Of a stretch of DNA of 26,116 nt, positions 1-9,100 are shown piece by piece. The notes under the pieces were generated by a model. That model ran no database searches and was not told the DNA's origin. It worked only from the letters and a program-made list of their open reading frames with translations. Location of the stretch: assembly GCA_017533165.1 (NCBI GenBank), contig JAFXIM010000185.1, forward strand, positions 1 through 26,116, read 5' to 3'. Position numbers and translations under genes: made by a program. The stretch comes from Eggerthellaceae bacterium. GTDB taxonomy: Bacteria; Actinomycetota; Coriobacteriia; Coriobacteriales; Eggerthellaceae. Within the stretch, counting starts at the first letter, position 1, and each line of letters starts with the position of its first letter.

Positions 1-1298
1 CAGCCGTCCTCGGTAAATGCCTTGGCATTCTCCTCGGGATTGTTGTAGTAGCCAAGCATGACGTTCTCACCCTTGACCTGGATCTCACCCTCTTCAAAGC
101 CCTTGTCGTTGACGTTGCCTGTTTTGGCAATGCGTGACTCGCAGCAGGGCACAGCAGGGCCGACCGAGCCGGGCTTTGGCGCATAGTAGGGTGCAACGGA
201 AATCAGCGGCGAGCATTCGGTAATGCCGTAGCCCTCGCAGATCTGGATGCCAAATGCCTCAAAATTCTTTACCATTTCGGGGTTTAGGGGCGCGCCGCCG
301 CAGATGATCTTTTCAAGGCGACCGCCAAAGGCGGCAAGAACCGAAGAAAAGAGTTTGCGGCGCAGGTCTATGCCGACCTTTCTCATACCGTTTGAAATTT
401 TGATCATGTTGCGCAGTAGTTTTTCCTTGCCCTTTTTGCGTGCCTCGTCCCAGATCTTTTTGTACATCGTGTTGACGAACAGCGGCACGAGGATAAGACC
501 CGTAGGCTTAAACTCCGCAAAGTTGCGCATGAGGTGGCGGAGCGTATCGTTGATGCCGATCGAGATGCCGTAGCAAAGGCTGGCAAGCATGATGGCAAGC
601 TCGTAGGTGTGGTGCAGGGGGAGTACCGAAACGGTTACGTCGTTTTCGTTGAAGTTTACGGTATTACAAGCCGCATTCACGCACGCGCAAATGTTCTTCT
701 CACAGAGCATAACGCATTTGCTAGAGCCCGTGGTGCCCGAGGTAAAGAGCATCACGGCAAGCGACTCGGGGTCGCGATCAGGGAGCTGATAGCCATTCTC
801 AAGCGATTTTTCTCCCATTTTAAGGATTTCTGCAAAGGGAACGACCTTTTCCGCGGCACAATCCTCTTGGGGCTCCATAGGCACAAAAATACGCAGTGTG
901 GGATGGCGCTCCATTACGGCTGCCATTTTTTGATTGAAGCTCGCGGAATAAACGATCGCTTCCGCATCAACGCTTTCAAGTAAGCCCTCGATCTCGCCAA
1001 TGGCAAGCTCCTTATCCATGGGGATGATGACACCGCCCGCAGCGGTGACCGCAAGATAAGTGGCAACCCACTCGGGCGAGGTTTCGCCAATGACGGCAAT
1101 GCGCTTGCCGGCAAGCCCCAATGCACAAATGCCTGCCGCTAACGCGTGTGCCTTGTGTGAAAATTCTGCATAGGTAAGCGCGCCAAAGGTCTTGCCCACG
1201 GGAAAGCGAAAGGCATTCTTCTCTCCCCTTGCCGCAAGCGCGGGGATCATATCCCTAAAGGAGTTCATGGGCGTAAAGATACGCGGCGTTTTTTTCAT
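1..1298 (-). CDS. Long-chain acyl-CoA synthetase (AMP-binding), C-terminus off the window
   Basis: Partial gene: about 432 residues are present and the C-terminus lies beyond base 1. Members of this family activate fatty acids with ATP to acyl-AMP and then acyl-CoA. The AMP-binding P-loop LFTSGTTGSSK is visible near residue 190. An ICGGAPL segment, the adenylate motif GYGITECSP and the late motif MLGYYNNPE followed by FTEDGW are also present, in the family's usual order. The start ATG (1296-1298) follows an AGAGGA ribosome site. No signal peptide is evident, so a cytoplasmic or membrane-associated enzyme is expected. It has no operon partner in view; the gap upstream is 494 nt. The exact substrate cannot be told from the sequence. 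The style of this end resembles Firmicutes rather than the actinobacterial genes further right. Confidence 0.88.
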   Translation of the reverse strand, partial: MKKTPRIFTPMNSFRDMIPALAARGEKNAFRFPVGKTFGALTYAEFSHKAHALAAGICALGLAGKRIAVIGETSPEWVATYLAVTAAGGVIIPMDKELAIGEIEGLLESVDAEAIVYSASFNQKMAAVMERHPTLRIFVPMEPQEDCAAEKVVPFAEILKMGEKSLENGYQLPDRDPESLAVMLFTSGTTGSSKCVMLCEKNICACVNAACNTVNFNENDVTVSVLPLHHTYELAIMLASLCYGISIGINDTLRHLMRNFAEFKPTGLILVPLFVNTMYKKIWDEARKKGKEKLLRNMIKISNGMRKVGIDLRRKLFSSVLAAFGGRLEKIICGGAPLNPEMVKNFEAFGIQICEGYGITECSPLISVAPYYAPKPGSVGPAVPCCESRIAKTGNVNDKGFEEGEIQVKGENVMLGYYNNPEENAKAFTEDG

Positions 1299-1533
1299 AA
1301 TTTATCCTCTTTTCCGTGCTTGTTTTTTCTTTGCGAGAAGCAAAGGCTCTCACCCGCAGAGAAGGTGCACGATTATATTTTATTATACCCCAAAAACAGC
1401 ACATCTGTCAAGTAATGGAAGCGTTACAAGAAAAAGGTGTTTGCAATATGGTAAAATATGGAATATAAACGGGTGGAAAAGGGTTTCTTTCTCTAAAAAC
1501 CATTTTGCACAGGCGCATTATTTGCACGATCTC

Positions 1534-1660
1534 TGTAGGGGGCGGCGCCTCGACGCCCCGCCAGCTACGATATGTAAAACATGTACACATATTGTAGGGA
1601 CAGGCGCCCTCGACTGTTCGGGATCTTGCGCCAATGGGGCGTCGAGGCGTCACCCCGTAC
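1534..1660. repeat. GC-rich interspersed repeat unit (TGTAGGG...GCCTCGAC...CCCC)
   Basis: Two direct copies start with TGTAGGG at 1534 and 1593, and each continues through a GGCGCC...CTCGAC core. A third, inverted partial copy ends at about 1660 (ccccgtac). CGCCTCGACGCCCC (1546-1559) and GGGGCGTCGAGGCG (1636-1649) are a perfect 14-bp inverted repeat. From memory, intergenic GTAGGGGCG-type repeats are common in Oscillospiraceae genomes; this could not be confirmed here. It may be a nested or partly decayed non-autonomous element. No protein is encoded. Confidence 0.55.
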
Positions 1661-1708
1661 AAAGAAATTTTCAATTCTTTAGACAAGGTGTTAGCGCAAG
1701 GGAAAATA

Positions 1709-1766
1709 AAATATCGCCCCACCGCGGCACACTCCAAACGGAGCACGCTTTGGTCGGGCGATATCT
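1709..1766 (-). terminator. Long intrinsic terminator after the serS operon
   Basis: On the minus strand the outer stem pairs GATATCGCCC with GGGCGATATT. An inner stem of nine pairs (GCGTGCTCC with GGAGTGTGC, including three G-U wobbles) closes a GTTT loop. A TTTTATTTT run follows. It lies just beyond the stop of the small membrane protein at 1793. Confidence 0.7.
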
Positions 1767-1792
1767 TTATAAAGCTTGGTTTTTACGGGCGC

Positions 1793-2296
1793 TCAAAGCA
1801 GTGCGTCTATCATGGCAAGCACAAAGGGGATCAGCTTGATCAGCAGGATCGCAAGACCGATCGAAAGGATAACGGTGAGCATGAATTGCAACGGGCCGTT
1901 TCCCTTTTTATCAAAGCGTCCCTCGGCGCGGTATTTAAGTGCCTCGGGAATGTAGTAGCGTGTGTCGCTCCCTTCCCCCTCTACCTTTTGAACGGTTTTT
2001 TGCAGCACGAGGTTGTGGCGCAATTCAAAGCCAAGTAAGCTTTTTTTGCTAAGATCGAGCTCCGCAAGCGTTTTTGCCGCGTCGGGCGATAGCGCCCCGG
2101 CGCCAAGCAACGCACGCACAAGGCTGCCGGGAACACTACGCTGATAGAGCGTGTAAAGAGAGGAAAGCACAATGCCAACGCAAATGCCCAGTATAAGCAG
2201 CGTAACCGTTGCGGCATCGCTTTGGTCAAAGGTAATGTTTTCGTATTCCTTTGCCTCAAGGGTAAACAGAGAGACAAGGGAGAGCGGGGTGCGCAT
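1793..2296 (-). CDS. Hypothetical two-helix membrane protein coupled to serS
   Basis: A 167-residue protein with no function I can name. The ATG shares one base with the serS stop (TGATG), so translation is probably coupled; a TTG one codon earlier is also possible. Hydrophobic helices lie at about residues 29-52 and 138-165. Between them is a soluble stretch of about 85 residues with charged segments (TLAELDLSKKS, RRx-free acidic/basic mix) and a YYIPEALKYRAEGRF segment. Both helices and the short N-terminus suggest a small integral membrane protein with one cytoplasmic or external domain. I recall similar genes beside serS in Oscillospiraceae, but cannot verify that here. A strong terminator follows the gene. 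Confidence 0.75.
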   Translation of the reverse strand: MRTPLSLVSLFTLEAKEYENITFDQSDAATVTLLILGICVGIVLSSLYTLYQRSVPGSLVRALLGAGALSPDAAKTLAELDLSKKSLLGFELRHNLVLQKTVQKVEGEGSDTRYYIPEALKYRAEGRFDKKGNGPLQFMLTVILSIGLAILLIKLIPFVLAMIDALL

Positions 2297-3588
2297 CAAA
2301 GCGTCTCGGGCTTGATCACATCACAGCCCATGTAGGTGCGCAGTGCCTCGGGAACGGTCACGGAGCCGTCCTCGTTTTGATAGTTCTCAAGAATAGCCGC
2401 AACCGTACGGCCGACTGCTACGCCCGAGCCGTTTAGGGTATGCACCAAGCGGGGCTTATCCTTGGGCGTTTCACGGAAGCGGATGTTTGCGCGGCGTGCT
2501 TGGTAGTCCTCAAAGTCAGAGCAGGAGGAGATCTCCACATAACGGCCGTAAGAGGGCATGTATACCTCAATATCATAGGTCATGGCGCTGGAGAAGCCAA
2601 GGTCGCCCGAGGAAAGACGCACAACGCGGTAAGGAAGGCCAAGGCCCTGCAAAACGCGCTCGGCATCGTTTGTCAACTTTTCAAGCTCCTCATACGAGGT
2701 CTCGGGGCTGGTAAATTTTACCAATTCGACCTTGTTGAACTGATGCTGACGGATAAGACCTCTTGTATCACGTCCTGCAGACCCCGCCTCGGCGCGGAAG
2801 CAAGCAGAATATGCGCAGAAGGAAAGGGGCAGCTTTGTACCGTCAAGAATATCGTCGCGATACATGTTGGTAACGGGCACCTCTGCGGTGGGGATGAGGA
2901 AGAAATCGTTGTTTGCTACGCGGAAAGCGTCCTCCTCAAACTTCGGCAGCTGACCCGTGCCGCGCATCGAGTCGCGGTTTACCATGTAGGGCGGGAAAAT
3001 TTCGGTGTAGCCGTGGTCGGTGTGGGTGTCAAGGAAATAGTTGATTATGGCGCGCTCCAAGCGAGAGCCCATGCCACGGTAAAAGTGGAAGCGGGCGCCG
3101 GTAACCTTTGCGGCAGTATCGGGATCGAGAATGCCAAGCTCCTTGCCAAGATCCCAGTGCGCCTTGGGCTCAAAGCCCTCAGCGGCAAAGTCACGAGGCG
3201 TGCCCCAGCGGCGCACCTCGGGGTTGTCGTTTTCATCCTTGCCGACCGGCGTGGTGTCAGAGGGCAGGTTGGGTACGCGCATGAGCATGTAGTTGAGGTC
3301 GGCCTCAACCTCAGCGCGGCGAGCGGTCAGGCCCTCGAGCTCGGCCTTGATGGCGGCAACGCGAGCCTTGACCTCTTCAGCCTCTTCGCGCTGGCCAGCC
3401 TTCATGAGCTCGCCCACCTTCTTGGAAAGCGCATTGCGCTCAGCCTGCAGGGTCTCCTCTGCCTGGATGGCCTCGCGGCGCGACTCTTCAAGCTCGGAGA
3501 AACGCGCGGAATCCCAAGAGGTGTTACGGCTTGCCATGGCCTCGGCGACGAATTCCTGATTTTCGCGGACGAACTTGATGTCTAGCAT
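2296..3588 (-). CDS. serS: Seryl-tRNA synthetase
   Basis: A 430-residue class II aminoacyl-tRNA synthetase that charges tRNA-Ser with serine. The N-terminal tRNA-binding coiled coil spans about residues 28-105. Motif 2 is [14 protein letters not shown] (264-277) and motif 3 is GSGVAVGRT (387-395). The length is normal for the family. The ATG follows AAGGAGA with good spacing. No T-box leader (AGGGTGG-type motif) is visible in the 243 nt upstream. Odd point: the coiled-coil third reads like Coriobacteriia SerRS, while the catalytic part from about residue 142 reads like Firmicutes SerRS, and the gene downstream also looks Firmicute. This may be a recombinant gene or an assembly junction. Confidence 0.96.
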   Translation of the reverse strand: MLDIKFVRENQEFVAEAMASRNTSWDSARFSELEESRREAIQAEETLQAERNALSKKVGELMKAGQREEAEEVKARVAAIKAELEGLTARRAEVEADLNYMLMRVPNLPSDTTPVGKDENDNPEVRRWGTPRDFAAEGFEPKAHWDLGKELGILDPDTAAKVTGARFHFYRGMGSRLERAIINYFLDTHTDHGYTEIFPPYMVNRDSMRGTGQLPKFEEDAFRVANNDFFLIPTAEVPVTNMYRDDILDGTKLPLSFCAYSACFRAEAGSAGRDTRGLIRQHQFNKVELVKFTSPETSYEELEKLTNDAERVLQGLGLPYRVVRLSSGDLGFSSAMTYDIEVYMPSYGRYVEISSCSDFEDYQARRANIRFRETPKDKPRLVHTLNGSGVAVGRTVAAILENYQNEDGSVTVPEALRTYMGCDVIKPETL

Positions 3589-3683
3589 TGCTTGCTCTCC
3601 TTGCTTCCAACCGAGATGCGCCGCTTTCGCGCACCTGGCTTTTCCGATTTTCCACGCCTAGCTTTGGCGCCAGACGCAACTTT

Positions 3684-3728
3684 GAAGTATACCTCACTCT
3701 AAGAGTTTGAACTTGCATAGTATACTTC
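3684..3728. promoter_or_regulatory. Inverted repeat with divergent -10-like boxes between serS and the 66-aa gene
   Basis: GAAGTATAC (3684-3692) and GTATACTTC (3720-3728) are a perfect 9-bp inverted repeat with a 27-nt spacer. Each arm holds TATACT reading outwards, so the two could be divergent -10 elements for serS and the plus-strand genes. No good -35 hexamer sits 17 nt upstream of either. An operator is the alternative reading. Confidence 0.4.
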
Positions 3729-3831
3729 CCTTTGTGAAACACGCCCGAATGTGCGCAAGCTGTGCGCATAGTCTGCAAAAGCTGTGCTCAAGCATCGGGT
3801 TAACAGATCAGCCCTAGAATGAGGTTTTCCA

Positions 3832-4032
3832 ATGGACATCATGGAGATCTACCACTTCCTGTTCGAGACCATGCCCGGCATCGGTTGCCTGATTGGCGCT
3901 TGCCTCGTCATTGGTCTCATCGCATGCGTCATCATGGAGCGTCGCACGCGCAAGCAGTTCAAGCATCGCGAAAAGGGTCCTGACGACTGGTCGCTTTTCG
4001 ATGATGACGAAGACGAAGAGGAAGGCAACTAA
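3832..4032 (+). CDS. Small single-pass membrane protein with acidic tail
   Basis: A 66-residue protein not recognised as a named family. A hydrophobic helix spans about residues 14-35 (MPGIGCLIGACLVIGLIACVIM) and is followed by a basic patch (ERRTRKQFKHREK). The tail is strongly acidic, with eleven Asp/Glu in the last seventeen residues. The positive-inside rule puts the C-terminus in the cytoplasm. A GAGG ribosome site lies 7 nt before the ATG. A kinase gene with its own GAAGGAG site begins 19 nt after the stop, so the two are probably co-transcribed. Codon use matches its neighbours, and the start and operon position make a real gene likely, though its role is unknown. Confidence 0.72.
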   Translation: MDIMEIYHFLFETMPGIGCLIGACLVIGLIACVIMERRTRKQFKHREKGPDDWSLFDDDEDEEEGN

Positions 4033-4051
4033 AGCCGAAGGAGCAACGCTT

Positions 4052-4954
4052 ATGAGCACCACGCAAAACCCACGCAACGATTCACCCATCCTGTATGAGC
4101 GCCGCGGAGACTACATCCCCCGCATTGCCGCCGTACATGACCTGTGCGGCTACGGAAAGTGCTCTCTCGGCGTTGCCATCCCCGTCCTCTCCTCCGCCGG
4201 CTGCGATGTCTGCCCCGTTCCCACGGGTCTCTTCTCGTCGCACACGGCTTTTCCCGGTTGGTACATGCACGACACCACCGACATCTTGGAGGACTACCTT
4301 CAAGCCTGGCGAGGCATCGACGTTGAGATCGACGCCATTTACTCGGGCTTTCTTGGGGCGCCTGAGCAGGTAGACGTCATCCGCAGCCTGTACGCAAGCT
4401 ACCCGCAGGCGCTTCGCGTCGTGGATCCCGTCATGGCCGACCACGGCAAGGTCTACCCCACGTACACGCCCGAACTTTGCCAGGCCATGGCCGAGCTCGC
4501 ATGCGAAGCCGACATTCTCACGCCCAACCTGACCGAGGCGGCCATCATCCTCGGTGAAAAGTGGCAGGGCACCAACATTTCCGATGACGAAGCGAGGCGC
4601 ATTGTGGCGGCGCTCGTGGCAAAGGGAGCCAAGCACGTTGTCCTCAAAGGCATTCAACGCGAGGGCGAAAACATCGTGCGCAACTTCGTCGGCGGGTGCA
4701 ACATGGAGACCATCGAGGTCAACAACGCCTACCTCCCCTACATGCTCCACGGCACGGGTGACGTATATGCGTCCTGCCTGCTCGCCGCCGTCATGGCTGG
4801 CCAAACGCTTGAGGATGCCGTTGAGTTTGCCGGCAGCTTCGTGCACGATTCCATGATCGTATCTGCCAAGCAGCCGCATTTCCAGGAGCGCGGCGTGAGC
4901 TTCGAGCTTTTGCTGGGGAAGGTAAGCGCACTGCTGTCCCAGGAGCAAGCATGA
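4052..4954 (+). CDS. pdxY: Pyridoxamine kinase (PdxY/PdxK-like, ribokinase fold)
   Basis: A 300-residue kinase that probably phosphorylates pyridoxal or pyridoxamine with ATP in vitamin B6 salvage. Motifs seen: the N-terminal substrate segment IAAVHDLCGYGKCSLG, a VVDPVMADHGKVY segment, DILTPNLTEA, and the anion-hole and catalytic motif HGTGDVYAS near residue 230. The order and length fit the pyridoxal kinase branch of the ribokinase superfamily. The start at 4052 was chosen because GAAGGAG lies 8 nt upstream; an in-frame start further left would overlap the 66-aa gene. The stop overlaps the ATG of the next gene by 4 nt (ATGA). The exact vitamer preference cannot be told from sequence. Confidence 0.87.
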   Translation: MSTTQNPRNDSPILYERRGDYIPRIAAVHDLCGYGKCSLGVAIPVLSSAGCDVCPVPTGLFSSHTAFPGWYMHDTTDILEDYLQAWRGIDVEIDAIYSGFLGAPEQVDVIRSLYASYPQALRVVDPVMADHGKVYPTYTPELCQAMAELACEADILTPNLTEAAIILGEKWQGTNISDDEARRIVAALVAKGAKHVVLKGIQREGENIVRNFVGGCNMETIEVNNAYLPYMLHGTGDVYASCLLAAVMAGQTLEDAVEFAGSFVHDSMIVSAKQPHFQERGVSFELLLGKVSALLSQEQA

Positions 4955-5880
4955 CCCTTCAGCAGCTCCGCTACCTCATAGCCATCGCCGAATACGGGTC
5001 CATCAACGCTGCGGCTCAGAACCTCTACGCCTCGCAGTCAAACCTCTCCACCGCGATCAAAGAGCTCGAACAAGAGCTTGGCATCACCATATTCACACGC
5101 AGCAACCGCGGCGTCACGCTGACCAACGACGGCACCGAGCTACTCGGCTACGCGCGCCAGGTCATCGAGCAGGCCGATATGCTTGAAGACCGCTATGCAG
5201 GCGCAGGCACCAAACACGCGCGCCTCGCCATATCCACCCAGCACTATGCGTTCAGCGTTCAGGCCTTCATGGAGGTCGCCGACAAGTTTGCGGGGGACGA
5301 ATACGACTTCATCCTGCGCGAATGCAGTACGGGTGAAATCATCGAAGACGTCCGCACCTTCCGCAGCGAGATGGGCATCCTCTACACCGACGAATTCAAC
5401 CGTCGCGTTCTGAGCAAGGCCTTCGCCGACGCAAACCTCAGCTACTACCCGCTGTTCGAGGCCGAGGTGCACGTGTTCGTCGGCGAGCATCACCCACTTG
5501 CGCAGAGCAAGATCCTCAAGGTAAGCGACCTCGAACCCTACCCGCGCTATTCCTTCGAGCAGGGGACCACCAACTCCTTCTACTACTCAGAAGAGCCGTT
5601 GAGTCACCTGAGTCACCGCAAGAACATTCGCATCTCCGACCGAGGAACGCTCACCAACTTGCTCACCAACCATAATGGATACACGCTATCCACCGGCGTT
5701 CTTTCCGCCGAGATGCACGCAGGCATCGCTTCCATCCCGCTCGAATCCGAAGCCAAGATGCAAGTCGGCTACATCATGCACAACGAGCGCAAACCGAGCG
5801 CACTGCTCAGCGCCTTCATTGACGAGCTGCGAGAGGGTATCAAGGCCAACCCCACGGTCACTGCCTACCTCGGCGACTAG
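4951..5880 (+). CDS. LysR-family transcriptional regulator
   Basis: A 309-residue LysR-type regulator. Residues 1-60 hold the winged helix-turn-helix (MTLQQLRYLIAIAEYGSINAAAQ, with LYASQSNLSTAIKELE as the recognition region). The remainder is a co-inducer-binding domain of normal length. It overlaps the kinase gene by 4 nt in the same direction, so it is probably translationally coupled. LysR regulators are more often divergent from their targets, so this one may act elsewhere or regulate its own operon. The ligand is unknown; a B6-related signal is only a guess from the neighbour. Confidence 0.9.
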   Translation: MTLQQLRYLIAIAEYGSINAAAQNLYASQSNLSTAIKELEQELGITIFTRSNRGVTLTNDGTELLGYARQVIEQADMLEDRYAGAGTKHARLAISTQHYAFSVQAFMEVADKFAGDEYDFILRECSTGEIIEDVRTFRSEMGILYTDEFNRRVLSKAFADANLSYYPLFEAEVHVFVGEHHPLAQSKILKVSDLEPYPRYSFEQGTTNSFYYSEEPLSHLSHRKNIRISDRGTLTNLLTNHNGYTLSTGVLSAEMHAGIASIPLESEAKMQVGYIMHNERKPSALLSAFIDELREGIKANPTVTAYLGD

Positions 5881-5965
5881 GCACAACTTGAGGTCGCAAG
5901 CACCTAAGGCTCGACTAAGCAACCTCGGTCGTGCGAGGGCGCTCTTGAGTATTCACTGATTTCGA

Positions 5966-5995
5966 GAGACAGGGCGCGCAGCTGTGCGCTATAAT
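5966..5995 (+). promoter_or_regulatory. Likely promoter of tRNA-Gly
   Basis: A perfect TATAAT lies at 5990-5995. GAGACA (5966-5971), a 4-of-6 match to TTGACA, lies 18 nt upstream. The predicted transcript start is near 6002, about 18 nt before the tRNA. Confidence 0.6.
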
Positions 5996-6019
5996 CTTAT
6001 GGCTGCAAAGCTTACACAT

Positions 6020-6094
6020 GCGGGTGTCGCCAAGTGGTAAGGCTCCAGCTTCCCAAGCTGGCATTCGCGGGTTCGAATCCCGTCATCCGCTCCA
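6020..6094 (+). tRNA. tRNA-Gly (anticodon CCC)
   Basis: The acceptor arm pairs GCGGGTG with CATCCGC. The anticodon stem CCAGC/GCTGG encloses the loop TTCCCAA, giving the anticodon CCC, which reads GGG glycine codons. The T arm has the GGTTCGAATCC signature. The discriminator base is T and CCA is encoded (6092-6094). A promoter precedes it and an intrinsic terminator follows 8 nt later, so it appears to be a single-gene transcription unit. Confidence 0.96.
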
Positions 6095-6102
6095 AAAACA
6101 AC

Positions 6103-6130
6103 AAAACTCCGCCCCGAAGGGCGGAGTTTT
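6103..6130. terminator. Bidirectional intrinsic terminator
   Basis: AAAACTCCGCCC and GGGCGGAGTTTT form a perfect 12-bp stem around a CGAA loop. T-rich runs lie on both sides, so it can end the tRNA on the plus strand and the 1018-aa gene on the minus strand, whose stop is at 6152. Confidence 0.93.
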
Positions 6131-6151
6131 TCTTTGCTGGAGAAGATAGCG

Positions 6152-9100
6152 CTAGATCTGCTTGATGAGTTCCATAACGTAGTCAGAATTCATCTGCAGG
6201 GTCTCTTCGCTGATGTTTTCCATCATGTCGTTGGCCTGGCCGTAAAGCGCGGGCTTGCCATCGGCCATGCCAGCGATGTGCATAGCCTGGAAACCATGCT
6301 TCAGTGCGTAGGCCGCCGGACCGTCCTTCCAAAGAATCGACCCGGAGCCGATGCTCATACCAAGCTCGGAAGCAGCCTTGCGCGCATAGCGCTTCATGCG
6401 AGAGGAGACGCTCTTCGGCCTATAGAGGCCCTCTTTCTCAATCAAACTCAACTCGCCAGCTCCCAGCGCATCAAGCTCGATGATGATAGAGCCCTTGAGG
6501 TCCTTGGCGTGTTCTGCCACAAAGGCATTCATACCTCCGTTTGCCGCAAGCTCGGAGCCCAAGGCGACGAACCACACTTCGGTGTTGATGGCAGAGCTAT
6601 GGAACGCCTCGATTTGCTCCTGGGCCTCATATGCCTCTTCCTCGTACGCCTCGTAAGCGTCGAGGTCGTCAAGGATGGTGGAAACGCGGCCAAGCTGCTC
6701 GCCGGAGAAGGAACCGCCCTGCCAGCGACGCTTGCCGCCGCGGCGGCTGCGCTTGGGTGCGAAAACGTCATCGTCGTCTCCGCCCCAGGAGTCAACCGGC
6801 TGGAACTGAGTGGTGGCACCGAGGTCGTAATCATCGTTCGAACCGTAGGCGTCATCGCCATAGCCTTCGTCATAGGCGTAGCCATCATCGTAACCGTAGC
6901 CGTCTTCAGCATAGTAGGCGTCTTCAGCGGCGGGCTCCTCCTGACGGAAGCTCTCCCAACTACCGCGAGCCTTACCGGCCGTGCGGGCGTCAAACTCGTC
7001 GTCAACGTCAAGCCACTCCTGCGGGGTGGACTGGGCGATTGCCTCTTCCTTCTTCTTGCGACCGAAGCGGAACTTATCCATGAAACGCTCGCGGCGGCTC
7101 TTGGGCATCTCAACGTAGGGCGAGGCGAAGGGCTCCTCCTCGTAGTACTCCTCCTCGTAGTGGCCCTCTTCGTAAGCATCATCGACATAGCCCTCGGCCT
7201 CGGGCGCAGCCGTGGGCTGCTCGACTACGGGCTCAGCCTGTTCGTCTTGGAAGGCTTCGACGGGTTTAGGCGCAAAGGGATCGAGCTCGACTTCCTCAGT
7301 TGCGGGCTGCGGAGTTTGGGCTACGGGAACCACCTGATCGGTCACGCCGATGGAAGGCAGCACGGAACGCAAGCCACGAACCCGACCTGTGCGGGAAGTG
7401 GGGGTAGCCGTAGCGGCGGCAGACTCTGCTACGGGTTCTGCCTCACCGAGACCACCGATGCTCGGCAACGAAATGGCGCGGCGCGGGCGCGGGGTGGGCT
7501 GCTTGCGAACGGCGGGAACCGAATCGATCGCGGCTGCCTCGGCGGCAATCTCAGCCGGGTTGACCGGCGCGGGCGCAAATGCCGTGGTAGCGCCAAGGTC
7601 AAGCGCGGGCGCGGCAACGGGTGGCTGCGGCTTAGTCGGCTGCTTGGCAGCCGATGCAACTACGACAGCGGGCTCAGGCTCCGGTGCAGGAGCGGGTGCC
7701 GGGGCAGCTGCGGGCTCAGGCGCGGGAGCTGCAACCGTTTCGACATGAATCTCGGCAAGCTCACGAACATCGGGTTCCGCTGTTGCAGGAGCGGTAGCGG
7801 ATATGCGCGGAGAGCTCGGAGCCGTAGACTCCATGATCCTCTCACGCATTTCCTGGAGACGCTTCTCGGTCTCGGAAAGCGCGGTGGCGTTTGCCTCTTC
7901 CGCGCGATTGGAGCTCTCGCGCTCGAAGGCGTCAAAGGCCTCGGCGTAACGAGAGCGCTGGACGGGGGCTTCTTCAGCCGGCTTCTTAGCCTTGGCCTGA
8001 GCTGCCTTGAACCAAGCCGGAACCGAACTTGCCTCCTCAAGCACCTCGGCTACGGCCTCAGCCGCAGGCTCGGCGGAGGTCGCCTCGGCGGCGAGCTCAA
8101 CGACGCCGCCGGCAACGGTGGCTGCCGCGTTAGCCGCAACGTCCGCCGCGATACCCTCGACAAAGGAGTCGGAAGACGCGAGCGCGCGATCCTCTTCAAA
8201 GTCAACGGGGTACGCAAGATCATCGCCTGCGGGTTCGTAGGCGGGCTCCTCAGCGAAGTCAATGTTGATGGTGGTGCTTACCGGCTGTCCGGTAAGGGCG
8301 GCGATGGCCGCCTTAGCAGCAGCGAGACGCGCTGCGGGAGATTCCTCGATCTCCTCGGGAGCGGCAGCACCGGCCTCATAGACAAACTCACCCGTCTCGG
8401 GGACGAGGCCGGCAGCGACAGCCGCCTGCTCGCCGTGCATGACAGCCCCGTTCTCCGCGGTTTCGGCGTTGAATCCCTCTTCCGCAGAACGGCTCACGCG
8501 CTCGGCAACATCCATGAGGACTGCAACACCGGAAGCGTTGCAGTTGGCGCTTTCGTTGTAGGCGGCTCCGCGATGCAAGGCCATCATGATGAGCGGGATC
8601 AACGCGCACACCAAGGCGATGCCCGTCAGCACGTTCATGACAATCAGGCCGATACCGCCAAAGGCGATCAAGGTTCGGATGAGGAACAGAACCGGAACGG
8701 CGATCATGCCGCCAAGAACAGCCCAGCGAAGCTGGGTCAGGATCTTGAACAGGAAGCCCGAGTTCTCCTTGTTGACCTTGCCGCTGTCATAGTGAGCAAC
8801 CAGAATGATCTTGCGACGGCGCGAACCTGCTGCCGTTACGGGAGGCTCGTACTTGGCAACGACGTTCTGGCTCACGCCGCGATTGAGGAAGCGTGAAATG
8901 ATCGGCTTGCCAAAGGATTCCAGAGCGAAGACCACCGCGCACAGAAGGGTCACGATAAGCGCGGGAATGGTCATGACGGGGATGAACATCGCAACCACGG
9001 CGATGATGGCCGTCACGCCACAGCACAGGGCGCGCGGCAGGTCATAATCGGGGTTGCAGTTAAAATCCTCTATTACAGCGGGAAGGCCGGCTTCCTGCTG

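Larger units (their letters stand above)
1299..1792. other. 494-nt non-coding gap with GC-rich repeat and terminator
   Basis: No convincing gene lies here. Open frames crossing it have no ribosome site and run through the repeat and the terminator hairpin. It holds an AT-rich stretch upstream of the acyl-CoA synthetase (about 1300-1530), a composite GC-rich repeat at 1534-1660, and a long hairpin at 1709-1766 that ends the operon arriving from the right on the minus strand. Confidence 0.6.

Noticed and set aside
1192..1839. Open frames across the left gap on both strands
   Set aside because: They run through the GC-rich repeat and the terminator hairpin, lack ribosome sites and match no family.
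2440..3585. 381-aa open frame on the plus strand opposite serS
   Set aside because: It is the antisense of a clear SerRS gene, has no ribosome site and no recognisable domain.
3589..3831. T-box leader for serS
   Set aside because: No AGGGTGG-type T-box sequence or antiterminator structure is visible upstream of serS on the minus strand.
4082..4948. 288-aa open frame on the minus strand
   Set aside because: It is antisense to the pyridoxamine kinase, which has clear motifs and a ribosome site.
5973..5989. GC-rich near-palindrome before the tRNA -10 box
   Set aside because: It lies in the promoter spacer, is imperfect and is too short to support a separate feature.
6134..8896. 920-aa open frame on the plus strand
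   Set aside because: It is antisense to the M28-like gene, whose M28 motifs and membrane helices are real. The long frame follows from biased codon use in the low-complexity insert.
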